Position numbers and translations under genes: made by a program. This document shows, piece after piece, positions 53,796 to 64,000 of a stretch of DNA of 64,000 bases. This DNA is from Cladochytrium replicatum (taxonomy: Eukaryota; Chytridiomycota; Chytridiomycetes; Cladochytriales; Cladochytriaceae): positions 62,001 to 126,000 of the forward strand of contig JAHLKD010000071.1 of assembly GCA_025526935.1 (NCBI GenBank). Direction: 5' to 3'. How positions within the stretch are numbered: position 1 is the stretch's first letter; each line of letters begins with the position of its first letter. Under the pieces are notes generated by a model. It searched no databases. It was given only the letters and a program-made list of their open reading frames with translations, and had not been told where the DNA came from.

Positions 53796-55701
53796 ATGAG
53801 CACATCAACACACAAACTATCTCAGAGTGCGGTGCACTATGGCACAATCGTCTCCGGCTCTGGTTCAAGCACTGCGGCGGAAGAGCCGGTGGTCGAGGAG
53901 GCTGGATCATCCAAAGCGCACGGCGCATCCGTTGCCGATGGAGTATACCACATCATGTAGTTGCAAAAGCAACCTTCCATGTTGACATAATGCTCATCAT
54001 ATAATGTCTGTGCTGCAGTTGCGTGATTGCAGGATCTGGTATTCTGCAGCTGCCTTACGCACTGAAGCAAGGTGGTTGGTTCTCGACGCTGCTGATCCTA
54101 TTTGCGGCCTACTCAAACGAATACTCGGGCCAACTTCTAGTCAAATGCTTGTACTACGGAGGGTAAGTCAATATTTGTAACCGTGAAAAAATCGACGCTG
54201 ACTTCCTTTGTCCTCTATTGTTTTGGTATTCAGCTCACGGCTGAAAGGATATTCTCATATCGGCTATGTGGCATACGGGAAGCGAGGAAGAAACATTGTT
54301 GAAACGTTTTTCCATGCCATGTTGCTCGGAGTTCCGGTTGTCTACATCATCTTGGTATCTGAAACACTCATGGCGATTGATGGAAACCGTAAATTAACCG
54401 GACTGATTTACAGTCTGGACTGAACTTGTCAATTCTTGTTGGGTACTTTAGTACTCGAGGATGGTAGGAGGAACGCTTTGTTAATCTATTTCGGCAACTC
54501 ACCGGCATGTTCAGGATTGTCATAGTCTCTGCGGTTATGCTCATACCCTTCCTGTTCTTCAGCTCGCTTAAGGAGGTCGCAATCTTCTCCGCGTTTGGAG
54601 TGTTTGCGACCATTCTGGCTATCAGCACTGTTGTGTGGTACTCTGCTCAGCAGATTATCTCGAACGGGCACAATGCTGCTAGTGATGGAACGGGAGTGGA
54701 GCCTGTCACCCACAAGTGGATCGATTTTGCTATGATCCCAAGTGCTTTGGGCAGTATCAGTTTCTCATTCGCCGGAAACTTTGTGGTGAGTTCGACGAAG
54801 TGTTCTGGAGTAGCAGTGGTTGATGCAGTGACGGGTTGACCAGTATCCGGAGGTGGAGCGATCCCTGGCAAAGCCAGAGCAGTTTCCGCTGGTTCTTTCA
54901 TTGTCGATGATCTTCATCACCATCATGTACGTCGTCACTGCTGTCCTCGGATACGGAGCATACGGCGACAAGACGGTCAGTCCTATTTTGAACAACCTTC
55001 CTTCTGGTGAGCCAGTATTGTCTAAAGGTGATTTTCATATGCTGATGAGCTTTTAACTTTATTGAAGGGTTTGTGTCGAAGTTTGCGATTGGTGTTATCA
55101 CGGCACACGTCCTTCTGGCGATCCCCAGTCTTGATCACCACCTTCTCTGGAAGTTAAACAACAAGGTTGTTGCGACCTATTTGCTAACACCGTAATCTTG
55201 TAGTTGGAAATGGAAAGGAGACTTGGAATTCTTGAGAACCCCTTCACCCACAAGCCCTTGCAACCGTTGAACGAAACTCTGGAGGATTCCACCGAGCCGC
55301 TTCTCGGCCATGAGCAAACTCACATCACTGCTCCTGCTACCACTCCCGCCGCTCCTTCACCCTCCTTCGCAAAGAAACACCCAATCCTTACCCGTTCAAT
55401 CCTCCGTGTTGCCATCCTGACCTTTCTTTGCATCGTGGCTCTGGTCGTCCCCTACTTTGACGACTGCATGACGCTCCTCGGGGCATGCGCCAACACAGCG
55501 CTCATCTTTGTACTGCCACCTGTGTTTGACTTCAAACTCTTTGGCTGGAGCAACCGGAGCGTGAAGGAGAAGGTGTATGGAGTCACGTTGATTGCGGTTG
55601 GGTTGTTTGCGGGTGTCGTTGGTGGTGCGGCAGCTCTGAAAGATCTTGCGGATGACATTCGGGGGGATATTGGGAACAACTTTAGTTGGTTTGATCTGTG
55701 A
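53796..55701 (+). pseudogene. AAAP-family amino-acid transporter copy 2, with two apparent lesions
   Basis: The exon plan mirrors copy 1: 53796-53956, 54019-54162, 54234-54354, 54414-54463 (50 nt in both), 54515-54785, 54844-55006, 55068 onward, and 55204-55701. It encodes CVIAGSGILQLPYALKQGGW, NEYSGQLLVKCLY, GYSHIGYVAYG and KTVSPILNNLP. Near 55123 an extra base (CCCC where copy 1 has CCA) shifts the frame before the expected VLITTFS. At 55149 the intron that should start GTAAGT reads GGAAGT, with the acceptor TTGTAG at 55198-55203 intact. No single alternative splice restores both. Either a recent pseudogene or two sequence errors. Confidence 0.8.
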
Positions 55702-56034
55702 GGGGGTCTGCAGTTTCTGTGATGCGTATTTATGGGAACATCTTTTTTTTCAAAAACGATTGCGATTTATTCTCGTTGGCAAGCATTCAGATTCTATTTC
55801 TGGGAGCATTTCATCATAGCCTAACAGTGTGCTAATTTTTAGAACACGTCGTTCAAGTGGCAGTGCCAGGCTCGACGGCACTTTGGACCTTTAACGGCAG
55901 GAGGTTCGGCTGGTGACGGGAATTGCAGTTCGCATTGTCTGAAAAACATCTCAAGTGCAGAGAAAACGACTCGCATAATTCTATCGCATATTGTATATCC
56001 GGACAAGACCACCAGCAAACACACGTAGGAAGTC
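55702..56034. other. Short spacer upstream of ARL8
   Basis: 3' UTR of transporter copy 2 and 5' region of ARL8. A T-run at 55744 is seen, and no gene. Confidence 0.5.
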
Positions 56035-57135
56035 ATGGCAACTACTTGGATACAAGCCATCTTTGACTGGCTTCTCAGCCTGTTCTGGAAGCAAGGTGCG
56101 GCCGGCCGAAAACATTGCTCCTAATCCCTTTTATGGGATTGTCTTGTTGCTAGTTCTAATCTATCCCGTTTAATTATCCGACATGGCGTCAACCACACAA
56201 CCCGATAACATGCAGAAATGGAACTGACTTTGGTGGGACTGCAAAACTCGGGGAAGACGACATTGGTGAACGTTATTGCGGTACGGTTGCTTTTTAGTAG
56301 GGGTATCGCGCGAGAGAGTTGCCGGCGGTTCGGCTTGGGTCGGTCACACATGAGCCATTGTGGGGCTAATTCGGCGGTTTAATTTTATAGAATGGGCAGT
56401 TCACAGAAGACATGATTCCTACTGTCGGCTTCAACATGCGGTACTTTGCGGAAAATACTGTATCTTTGCTGCGGTTCTGACTTTTGGCTGTAATAGGAAA
56501 GTGACAAAGGGTGCTGTAGTGATGAAACTATGGGATTTGGGCGGACAAGCACGGTGAGAACGCATTGCTGTCGTCGTTTGGATTTGGATGCCTAATGTTT
56601 GTCACTTCGGCTTTAAGATTCCGAAGTATGTGGGAAAGATACTGCAGAGGTAATTTGCAGAAAGGTTAAGCATTTTTTTGAGATTTTTACTTTGTTTTTA
56701 CTCTGTTTAGGTGTAAATGCCATAGTGTAAGCTGAGGCAATTTTTATCGATTTGATGAGCGAGCCACTGAACTAGTACGCTAGATTTGTGTTGGACGCCG
56801 CGGACCACGCAAAGATTCCCGCCGCCAAAACCGAGCTCCACTCACTCCTGGACAAAGCCCAACTTGCCAACATCCCTGTACTCGTCCTCGGAAACAAAAA
56901 TGATTTGCCCGGAGCACTTACGGTCGATCAAGTCATTGAACAACTGTACGTGGCCAGAACGCAACCCAGAATTCCCTATCTTAGCTTTTATTTGAAATTA
57001 AAACACAGAGAGCTGAAGAGCATTTCGAGTCGAGAGGTCGCTTGCTACTCCGTGTCAGCAAAGAACAACGTGAACATCGACTTGACGCTCAACTGGTTGA
57101 TTAAGCATGCAAAGTCGGGAGGTGGAGCGAAATGA
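56035..57135 (+). CDS. ARL8: ARL8 small GTPase
   Basis: Eight exons (56035-56095, 56216-56280, 56391-56440, 56497-56553, 56618-56649, 56711-56726, 56784-56945, 57009-57135) give 189 aa, exactly family-sized. All G-boxes are present: GLQNSGKTTLVNVIA (P-loop), IPTVGFNMR (switch I), [21 protein letters not shown] (switch II), VLGNKNDLPGAL (NKxD) and CYSVSAKNNVNIDLTLNWL. The N-terminus is a hydrophobic amphipathic helix (WIQAIFDWLLSLFWKQE) without the N-myristoylated glycine of ARFs, which is typical of ARL8. It recruits motors and tethers to lysosomes or vacuoles. Exon 6 is only 16 nt. Confidence 0.95.
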
Positions 57136-59864
57136 GTGTTTCCTCCGTGTGCTTCCAGTTGACGCCTCAATTCGGCTGTACTCGATCTTCTCGTGTCTTT
57201 AATATTCTCCACCTGTTCTGTATCGCTTCTTTTCGACGAACCCTTCTTCCTTGCAGTTCCCCCGTTTGTACCAGTTAAAATCTAATCTTTCATACACGTT
57301 CAGCCCGTTTTCTTTGTCTTTGGTGCATGATGTACGTTCGGTTCGGAGTTGGATGCAGGTAAAGACGGCCGAAATCGGTCATATCACCACTGTCACCCGC
57401 GGTGCATTTAGTTTGGGTTCCGTCTGTTTTGGACTTTGCCGGAACTCGACACTTGATTATCTTTTATGCATTCTATTTTTTCTTTTTTGTTCCCCACTTC
57501 ATACTTTGACCTTTCGTCCAATTTGATCATTTCAAAAAAACACCTGCAAACTAGAAAGAGGCGTTCAACTGCAACATCCACTGACCTCCATGCATTCACC
57601 CGGCTTTCTGTAAGATGGTTTTATTTTGAAACGCAATTGGTTCTGATCTCTGTGCTCAGGAGGAAGGGCGTGTTTAGCATCCCAAGAACAACGTTCGTTA
57701 ATCCTGCATCATCTCCAAGCACATGGGTACGATGAACACTTTTGCCCACAGGATTTACTTGGATTCATTATTACAATTCGTTTGACTCAGGTACGAGGAA
57801 ACTGTCGGGAAGTTGCAAGCCGATGCCAATGTGTCGCTCAAGAAAGTAGCAGCAGCGGACAACGTGGATCTCATTGGCATTCTACAGGTCTTTTGCCCAA
57901 CGTAAATTTTAAACCAGAGTTTGTCACGAAGTGACGTGAGGCTCGATCAGGAAACCAAGCGACGACTCTGTCCACGCAAGAGCACCTCCGCAAGCCGCGC
58001 TGGGGCATTCGCCCTCTAGCACTTCGGCAGATTTCACGACAACAAGTGGAACTTGGTGAATACAAAGATGGGGATGGAATTGCAAAACTTCAGACTAACG
58101 AACACGTGGAGTCTCATGGTCGGGGAAAAGTGAGAGCTCTGGAAGGCGAGAATGGTGTTTACAGAACTGCTAACTTAAACGTGTCATATTCATGTGGAAC
58201 CCGAATGTGCACTGGTCCGATATCTGGACTAGCAAACTCGAAGCAGCTTGTAAAGGAGGCAGCGGTCTAATATCCTGAGTCAGTTACATTGTTGGCAACG
58301 TTCTTTAGAATCACCTTTACCAAGCTATCGCCTGTGACATCTTTCATATTGGTCTCCAGAACAGACACGGTCTGGTTTGAGCATCATTTAGTCCGGAAAG
58401 ATGTTTGGCCACGACATCATGCTGTGAATAGAAAATGTTGTTTCGAATGGCTGGTTCTCACAAAAATGTAAGTGATCGAGAAAGTAGCTGTCAAACTTTT
58501 TGGGTTTTTGTTCTCATCACTCAGAAACACTTCATATCAGTGCGAGTTCTGGCGTCTCCCATCAGACCCGAAGTTCTACGTTAGCTTTCTTCTGTTATGG
58601 AATGTGTTTATTATTGTTCCCATAACTTTCGGCCTTTGCTACTCGCTGCACAGCTGAATTGTATTGAACACAAAAACTTCGATCACTGAGCAAGTCAGGA
58701 TGCTCAGTCAGGAGGTCTAAAAATCTAAATATAAACGTTCAGAGCCGCACTCAGTACTATATTTGCAGTATATGCTGTTCGCCATCCCTCTCCATGCGTC
58801 GGAAAATGGGGAGAACACTGGGCTACGGCTAATCCAAGTCATTGAGAATGGCGTAACGAGGTTGCAATAGATGTCATGAAGCAATAGGTTAGTCGGGACG
58901 GACGCTCATTTCATTGATGTGACCGGTACCACACCAACTGGTGCGTCTGAATAGATCTTATCACCAAAAAAGAGCTTAAAATAATCCAGCGAGAAGCGCA
59001 CGAGAGTTTCAAGACGGAAGAATACCAGATGCAAGGGATTTTCACCCACGATATTTCCCCAAAACAAGCTAGCAGAGCAATTCGTTTGATCGCTCACATC
59101 TGGGATCGGATAATCTCAAGTCGACTGTCGAGAAGCTTACGAGCTTCTTTAAACGATTCTTTACCACCACCACAGGAGAGGAGGAAGCATCACAATGGAT
59201 GTAGGCAGAGATAAATTCCCAAAAAAGCACGAACGTTGTCGCACATCTTCCACCTTCAGCTTCGACCAAGCCGTTTCGATTGCGCAGAGCCCTTCCGGCT
59301 GTTCAAAAGGCTAGTGTACGGAAAGTCTCTCATAAAAACATACCACTCCCAGGTGGTCTCGAATTCAAGCAGTTTACGGTGATTGTAACGATCCGGGTTC
59401 AAGTTCGGAGTAGATCATTCTTGGAGCACACGCGGACTCGATCAATAGAGAAACAAACATTTTTTACCGTTCTCCTGGAGCGGACGACGACGCTACAGGG
59501 TGTGCGGGTCTCCTTGAAATCTTCCAGTTGCTGGTAGAATAAGATCTTGTGCCTAGTAGGACGGTCGAGGTCCCCTGGTAATCTGAAGAGGAGTTCTATC
59601 TGCTTGGAAGAAAATCGATCGCAACAAATGTAAACAACGAAGATGTGGTCGCAATGATTCAGCTTCACATGGTGAGAAAGAAGTCTTCATACATGGTGTA
59701 TTTAGTTCAATGAAGTCAAAGAGTGAAATGGGCATCTTGTCTTGAACTCTGCAATTGTGAGAACAATCTCAAGTTGATCTGCCATGTTAACTCGAACTTG
59801 TATCAATTCTATAAAAAATAACAAATTTTGTTGCTGCTTATTCTCTGTGGCGGGTCCTTTCAAA
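57136..59864. other. Long stretch without a recognised gene
   Basis: The first about 400 bp are T-rich and probably the ARL8 3' UTR. Near 57790-57890 an in-frame stretch YEETVGKLQADANVSLKK...DNVDLIGILQ between splice-like signals looks coding, and 58046-58270 has a charged 74-codon frame, but I cannot join them to a known protein. The rest shows only short frames. Confidence 0.35.
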
Positions 59865-61046
59865 ATGAAAGTATTCCGATGAGGAGTTCCCGGCCCTCAA
59901 GAATGATCTCATCCTGAGGGCAGCTCGCGGAGAGAGGACCGAGAGAGTTCCCGTTTGGATCATGCGTCAGGCCGGCAGATATCTTCCTGGTATGCGAGCC
60001 CCACACAAGCTGGTGAAGAAACGGTGGATTAACTCTCATTGTCCCATCATTTATTTTATGTCAATGCACGCATTATCTGAATGTATTCACGCATGGTATT
60101 TAAAAAAGAATTCCGAAAAGTTCCCGAAAGTTACGACTTTTTCACAATGTGCCGAACACCTTCTGTCGCTGCCGAGATCACAATCCAGCCCATCGAGCGC
60201 TACGGCGACTTGCTCAGTGCAGCCATTATTTTCTCCGACATCCTAGTGGTGCCGCAGGCTCTCGGCATGACCGTGGAAATGCTTGCAGCAAAGGCTTCAA
60301 GTACCCCGAGACATGTCACAAGTTGCTGAAGCACATTGTGGATGTGTGCATTGATTTCTTGGTCGGGCAAGCGAAAGCTGGAGCGCAGGTTCGTTTTACA
60401 AGGAAAAAAGTAAATTTTCAAAAACATTCATGTATATATTTTGTCGCAGATCCTTCAGGTCTTTGATTCTTGGGGAGGCGAACTCTCACCCTCGGACTTC
60501 AAGACTTTCTCTCTACCGTACATTGCTCAGATCTTCCACAGAGTTCGGGCGCGCACTTCTGTCCCCATGGTTGTGTTTGCCCGTGGTGCAAATGAATCGA
60601 TTACTGAGGTCGCGAGCATTGGCTATGACGTCGTTTCTGTGGACTGGTGCGTTGATCCTGTTGTCGCGAGACAGCGTGCTGGGGACAAAGTGACGCTGCA
60701 GGGGAACGAGGATCCATCGTTGCTTTATGCCGACGCGGATGTGATCAGGGATCGCGTGCGCACAATGATCGGAAAGTTCGGAATGTCAAAGTACATTGGG
60801 AACTTGGGCCACGGAATGTATCCCGGTAAGTAGAAGCAAAGAGCCTCCACAGTGGGACCGGTCTGACAAATCTCGATCTCTCTCTGAAAGACCATGATCC
60901 GGAGAAGCTGAAGGTTTATCTGGAAGCCATTGTACGTTGCCTTCGGTCCTAATCAACGTTCCAAAGTCTGACCAGTTTTACTATTTCAGCGCGATGTTTC
61001 TCTCGAAATGAACTCGACGCAGGAGTCACAATCCTCCAAGTTCTAG
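59865..61046 (+). pseudogene. UROD: Uroporphyrinogen decarboxylase with a central deletion
   Basis: Conserved blocks in order: [28 protein letters not shown] (substrate-binding arginines), [31 protein letters not shown] (catalytic Asp), then [54 protein letters not shown] and YIGNLGHGMYP (active-site His). The family's central segment of about 80 residues, with the GAPWTLMTY and GGG motifs and the active-site Tyr, is absent. At about 60290-60297 the sequence jumps from AAKG to the FKYPE block, with a frame change. The only nearby ATG (59865) is one base out of frame with the first block. Introns at about 59990, 60390, 60825 and 60932 are otherwise normal. As written it cannot make the haem-pathway enzyme. 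A misassembly is equally possible. Confidence 0.85.
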
Positions 61047-62445
61047 GCCGAACGTTAGTGGACAAGTGTGATCCCAAATTTCTCATTTTTCGTCATCCCC
61101 ATGATGACATTCGAGTTATTTCTTTTATTTTTGGATGTCTGAATAAGAACAAAATTTGTTCCTCAGTTTTGTTGGGCGTTCTGTCGGTATGGCATTGCAA
61201 CGGGACAGCGACTTTGGTGTGAACTATGCTATATACACAAAAGGACCCGTTAATGCTGATAGCTGTTGCAACAATGACGGAACCTTCCGCTCCACCTGAA
61301 TTCTCTTTGCTGGATCTCGCATTCCCCTGCATGCCTTTACATGCGAAGCCCCACAAATGGGCATTCATTTGGATCAGGCTCTACCACCTCCAACTTAAGA
61401 TCATGTTGGCGCACCACCGCTTCCCGTTCGCCCAGAAGCGACTTGAAACGTGCCGTGCGAGAAAATACCCATCCCAACCCTGGCTTATCACATCATCTTC
61501 CTATCAAGTTGACGTGCGCTCTTTTCCGATTAGTTCGACAACAGTTCCTCACTCCACATTACACCCGGTCTCTTGCCGCTAGACATGTCGAAGATACTTA
61601 TGCAACAGGCATGCTTTTTGGGCGTTGGACGTACAGGTGGAGTGCCACCACGCCGCCACCTTCCAATTCCGCGGCTAGGCGTGTTCTCACACTAGCGACC
61701 GTAGTTGGTCCGTATATCTCCACAGACCCACAGCGTGTGCTGAAAGCCAACCTCAACGCGATTCAATCTGCAGCCGTTTTCGTAGCGCGGCTGTTCAGGA
61801 GAGACGGTTCGAGACCGCGACGAACCGGATCGCCTAGAGAATGCAAAAATGAACATAACATTTGTGGATCTTGGACCAAGAGAGGTCCAATGTGATAAGA
61901 AAATATGGAGGGAGGCTGAACTGAACCAGGGTAAACAAGGTTGGGTGTCGTGGAGTTCCCTCGTCCTCTACGTCGTCGTCTTCGTCTTCGGATGGTGATG
62001 TATACCACCTTCTGCCACAGATTGTGCGGTGTTCTTGAGCCGCTGGGATCTCCCGGCGGAGTGCGGAAAGGGATTCCTCTTGACTCGGGACCGTATCCTC
62101 TATTCGCCGGAGACGCTGGATCGTGTGGGATAAAGGCGGATCGATCATGATGGAACGGATGGTGTATGGGAATTTAGGGACGGTTCTGATCTCTTTATCG
62201 GAGTGAACTTGGATCTAAGGTATCAATCATGGGGGAGTCGACATCCGCAATAGAGCTTGTTTTAGCGTTGCGTTGACTTTGGAAGGGTATTCTTTGTGCC
62301 TCTTCATGATTCGAATTATAGGACGTTTCTCGAGTTCATCTGACAAAGGTCCACGGAATGATTTGATGGTTCAAAACTGATGCCACGGATGTATAAAGAA
62401 AAAGCTGAATACAAAAAAAACCACTGAATGATTGTCCGCAGCATG
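61047..62445. other. Region without a recognised gene
   Basis: A 185-codon plus-strand frame (61341-61895) and a minus-strand frame with an acidic run EDEDDDVEDEG (62148-61834) are the largest. Neither has a domain I recognise. The right edge is the 3' flank of the ubiquitin protease. Confidence 0.35.
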
Positions 62446-64000
62446 TCAAGGAAACCGCCTCCCATGTCCTACCCGCTCATAAAACAAGATATAGGCCTGA
62501 CAGTTCATCACTTCCTCAAAAGACGCCTTTCTAACATGCGTATCGCTGCAGTATATCCAATCGTCCGCTTCTTCCGCCAAAGCTTCACCGTCGACTCCTG
62601 CCCCATTCTCCTCAACAAGCGTCGATGCCCCATCCTCGTTAGCGGGGACGCCAACTGCCGACGAGGCTGCCTCATTGTCCTCTGCATCTTCTTCTTCCGG
62701 GACTTTTGGAAGTGACGAAGAACTGCCTCCACCATTCGCTGGCACGACAGACGCACTTGTCTCCTCCCCTCCGTTCTCTGCTGCAGGACGTGCGGCTTCA
62801 GCCGGTGCGCCCTGAGCTGCTTCGACTGACGGCGATTTTGGTCCAGCGGCATTCATCGCCCGTGCCTCGAAAGGCTTGACGGAAATATCTGCTGGTCGCT
62901 TCCTGCTTCGCACGAACGCAGTATAATGTCCTCCAAATAAACTACCCGAGTGCACGACAGCCGCGTACACTCTATACCTTAGCGAAGGCTTCTCACCATC
63001 GCTCGCTGTCGCCTTCGCAAGCGGCGAAGAAGGCGATATCAGATCACTATCGTCATCGTCGTTTACTTCGACCGGTTTCACCTCTGCGCCTCCCACGGCG
63101 GCCGTCGCAGCCCGAATCTTGGCCGCCAGCTCTTTTCGCAGCCGTCGAACGTGCATCTGCTCGGAGAGCGCAATCACCTCGTCTGGTGCCATCATCGGGC
63201 TCAGGTCAACGAACTCGTCGAAAGCAACCGACTCTTCGACCTTTTTGGTGCGGCCACTGCTCCCAACAAGAATGAAGCGTTTCAGAGTCAACACGAGGAT
63301 CTCCGGGGTCGAATGGATGAGGTATCGCTTGTAAGCGCGGCGTTTTATGCTGATGTCCCCAAGTCTTGGGGCGACGGGAGTTGGTGCAGGAAGATCTCGT
63401 GCGGGAGAGCTCTGCCTGGATGTGTTCGACACTGACGTCGTTGACGAGAGCGAGCTGGCAAGGCTACGAGATCGAGACATCAGCGCGTTCGACATTGTCG
63501 ACATCAAGCGGGTGGTCATGTTCGTTGGAGAGGGCGGAACTTCAATCGATTTCTCCTGGTCCGTGAGCGCAGATCGAGTCGAGGATCGGTCCTCGTCTTC
63601 CAGTCCGCTTCCAGTCCTCTCGTCAGTATCGGAGCCTCGAACGGATTCCGTTCCACCGTTCACGACGATTCTTGGAGTATCTACTGCTGCAGTCGTTGTA
63701 TCCTCGGTCCCAGAAGATGGCGCATCCGCGCTGATCTTTGAAATCAAGCTGAGTTTAAAGCAGTACTCGCACGCAAACGCGTTGTCCCCATCCAAAACGT
63801 CCACAGCCATCATATTTCGCATGCAGCTCATTAGAGTCTTCTTGTTGCTCACAAGGATAGGCTTTTTTCCTGCGTGCTCAACTGGCGCTGGTTCTGGTGG
63901 GCCAACTTGACGCAGTAGCACCGATATTAGATTCAGATGATCTTGGTTCTCCGAAAATGGAGAGTCAACCTCATTACGGGTTGGAGTCGGCGACCCTTTG
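62446..64000 (-). CDS. Ubiquitin-specific protease, C-terminal part (USP16/USP45-like)
   Basis: The frame runs open from the right edge (64000) to the stop at 62446, so the gene continues beyond the window. Visible motifs are the zinc-binding NAFACEYCFKL, ILVLTLKRFIL, the catalytic-histidine block YRVYAAVVHSGSLFGGHYTAFVR, and WIYCSDTHVRKASFEEVMNCQAYILFYER, the USP finale. The catalytic Cys box lies outside. Long Ser/Pro/Glu-rich inserts split the catalytic domain, as in USP16/45/Ubp8-type enzymes. It removes ubiquitin from proteins. No intron is seen in this 1.55-kb stretch. Confidence 0.9.
   Translation of the reverse strand, partial: KGSPTPTRNEVDSPFSENQDHLNLISVLLRQVGPPEPAPVEHAGKKPILVSNKKTLMSCMRNMMAVDVLDGDNAFACEYCFKLSLISKISADAPSSGTEDTTTAAVDTPRIVVNGGTESVRGSDTDERTGSGLEDEDRSSTRSALTDQEKSIEVPPSPTNMTTRLMSTMSNALMSRSRSLASSLSSTTSVSNTSRQSSPARDLPAPTPVAPRLGDISIKRRAYKRYLIHSTPEILVLTLKRFILVGSSGRTKKVEESVAFDEFVDLSPMMAPDEVIALSEQMHVRRLRKELAAKIRAATAAVGGAEVKPVEVNDDDDSDLISPSSPLAKATASDGEKPSLRYRVYAAVVHSGSLFGGHYTAFVRSRKRPADISVKPFEARAMNAAGPKSPSVEAAQGAPAEAARPAAENGGEETSASVVPANGGGSSSSLPKVPEEEDAEDNEAASSAVGVPANEDGASTLVEENGAGVDGEALAEEADDWIYCSDTHVRKASFEEVMNCQAYILFYERVGHGRRFP

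Noticed and set aside
61341-61895. 185-codon plus-strand frame, considered as a peroxin or membrane protein
   Set aside because: No motif of any family held up, and overlapping frames on both strands are equally open.

Overview
The window is nuclear DNA of an early-diverging, probably chytrid-like fungus. The genes are cut by many short introns of about 50-70 bp with GT...AG ends. The protein set is fungal: a chitin deacetylase with CBM18 modules, Nup82/NUP88, an RSC9/ARID2-type subunit and a BIM1-like secreted protein. A diacylglycerol kinase of the animal epsilon type (membrane anchor plus two C1 domains) suggests a lineage outside Dikarya. The species call is inference. Exon coordinates below were rebuilt by hand from reading frames, splice signals and family conservation.

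Layout. 1-2830: a BIM1-like secreted protein (+) and a rhomboid protease (-). 2980-15260: a repeat island with a decayed gag-like frame, a satellite-like tandem repeat, a GC-rich fold-back element and a head-to-tail train of minus-strand LINEs, among them one nearly complete element (ORF1 + endonuclease/RT) and an almost identical 5'-truncated copy. 15340-19100: a tRNA-Val gene, tRNA-like relics, mitochondrial ribosomal protein uL1m (-) and an enoyl-CoA hydratase (+). 21392-32275: diacylglycerol kinase, an ARID chromatin-remodelling subunit, a decayed copia fragment and the nucleoporin Nup82/NUP88, all on +. 32583-40300: secreted acid phosphatase (+), a tandem duplication, a second copia fragment, RNA polymerase subunit RPB8 (+) and urease accessory UreF (-). 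40309-44030: a large mucin-like chitin deacetylase (-). 45980-50047: a SAM methyltransferase (+), a perfect 233-bp tandem duplication, an N/Q-rich possible KH protein (-) and the cleavage factor NUDT21/CFIm25 (-). 50283-55701: two tandem AAAP amino-acid transporters (+), the second apparently broken. 56035-57135: ARL8 GTPase (+). 59865-61046: a uroporphyrinogen decarboxylase lacking its central segment (+). 62446-64000: the 3' part of a ubiquitin-specific protease (-).

There are no operons. The host genes are mostly housekeeping (nuclear pore, chromatin, mRNA 3'-end processing, RNA polymerase, haem, lysosome/vacuole) plus cell-surface and nutrient functions (phosphatase, transporters, chitin deacetylase, urease maturation). 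The most unusual part is the LINE island. Each element ends in its poly-A directly against the 5' break of the next, one element carries only ORF1, and the full-length element has an ATGA overlap between ORF1 and ORF2. No wholly new multi-gene system was identified.
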